Shown: positions 63,835 to 64,000 of the stretch, one piece after another
Position numbering within the stretch: the stretch's first letter is position 1
Layout: each line of letters starts with the position of its first letter
NCBI GenBank assembly: GCA_024234435.1
Contig: JACKOF010000001.1
Span: forward strand, 930,001-994,000
Origin: Pseudomonadales bacterium
GTDB lineage: Bacteria > Pseudomonadota > Gammaproteobacteria > Pseudomonadales > Porticoccaceae
Length of the DNA stretch: 64,000 nt
Direction of reading: 5' to 3'
Program-made: the position numbers and the translations under genes
The notes under the pieces: model-generated
What the model was told of the DNA's origin: nothing
What the model saw: only the letters and a program-made list of their open reading frames with translations
The model's database searches: none

Positions 63835-64000
63835 ATGTCCGAGTTAAAACAGGTTGAAATTTTTACTGATGGCGCCTGCCGTGGAAATCCGGGACCCGGT
63901 GGTTGGGGAGTACTGCTTCGCTACGGCGATGAAGAAAAAACGCTTTATGGCGGAGAAGAACACACGACTAATAACCGTATGGAGTTGACCGCTGCAATAG
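63835..64000 (+). CDS. rnhA: Ribonuclease HI (5' part only)
   Basis: The first 55 codons read FTDGACRGNPGPGGWG with the catalytic Asp and NRMELTAA with the catalytic Glu. The window ends before the remaining acidic residues. RNase HI removes RNA from RNA-DNA hybrids. It follows the methyltransferase gene by 13 bases. Confidence 0.92.
   Translation, partial: MSELKQVEIFTDGACRGNPGPGGWGVLLRYGDEEKTLYGGEEHTTNNRMELTAAI

Overview
The window is about 64 kb of a gammaproteobacterial chromosome of moderate GC content. Three conserved blocks point to Pseudomonadales or Cellvibrionales-like relatives: tRNA-Leu-tig-clpP-clpX-lon-hupB-ppiD, mltD/gloB/methyltransferase/rnhA, and a fadBA beta-oxidation pair. 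The genus cannot be fixed from the sequence alone.

Layout. 1-7.5 kb: end of an unidentified gene, a PilZ c-di-GMP protein, a membrane protein, an export-type cassette (RND/MMPL transporter, LolA-like periplasmic protein, beta-barrel protein) and a MalY-type C-S lyase. 7.6-11.2 kb: rsmE, tRNA-Arg(CCT) and an arsenic operon arsR-arsC-acr3-arsH whose promoter looks leaderless and overlaps an operator palindrome. 11.2-21.2 kb: housekeeping genes (phosphoribosyltransferase, J-domain protein, acnB, GST, miaE, yafJ-type amidotransferase, several DUF membrane proteins, lpxH, ppiB). 21.3-27.9 kb: glnS, cysS, an FGGY kinase, a glycerophosphodiesterase and a GAPDH. 28.0-28.5 kb: a tRNA-Pro-Arg-His operon with a clear sigma70-type promoter.

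28.45-41.88 kb is a 13.4 kb genomic island inserted at the 3' end of tRNA-His, bounded by a near-perfect direct repeat. It carries a P4-type integrase at the left and, at the right, a second recombinase behind AlpA-like and HTH/zinc-ribbon genes. Its cargo is a compact candidate defence operon: an adenine-type DNA methyltransferase without a visible nuclease motif, an SF2 helicase, a 58-residue overlapping ORF and a GIY-YIG nuclease broken by two apparent single-base losses. These are followed by an Mrr-type restriction endonuclease and a protein with a long glycine-rich hydrophobic segment plus a weak PD-(D/E)XK-like motif. This is the part of the window most likely to hold an undescribed system.

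41.9-45.1 kb: photolyase, MerR-type regulator and a DUF523/DUF1722 protein, one operon behind a strong inverted repeat. 45.2-51.5 kb: a methyltransferase, fadB-fadA, a heptad-repeat acidic lipoprotein and a phosphomannose-isomerase-like protein. 51.6-60.3 kb: tRNA-Leu(TAG) and the protein quality-control block tig-clpP-clpX-lon-hupB-ppiD, with a sigma32-like promoter before lon. 60.5-64 kb: mltD and gloB on the minus strand, then a methyltransferase and the 5' part of rnhA on the plus strand.

No rRNA, CRISPR array or insertion sequence was seen. All coordinates, motifs and spacings were read by eye; no database search was run.
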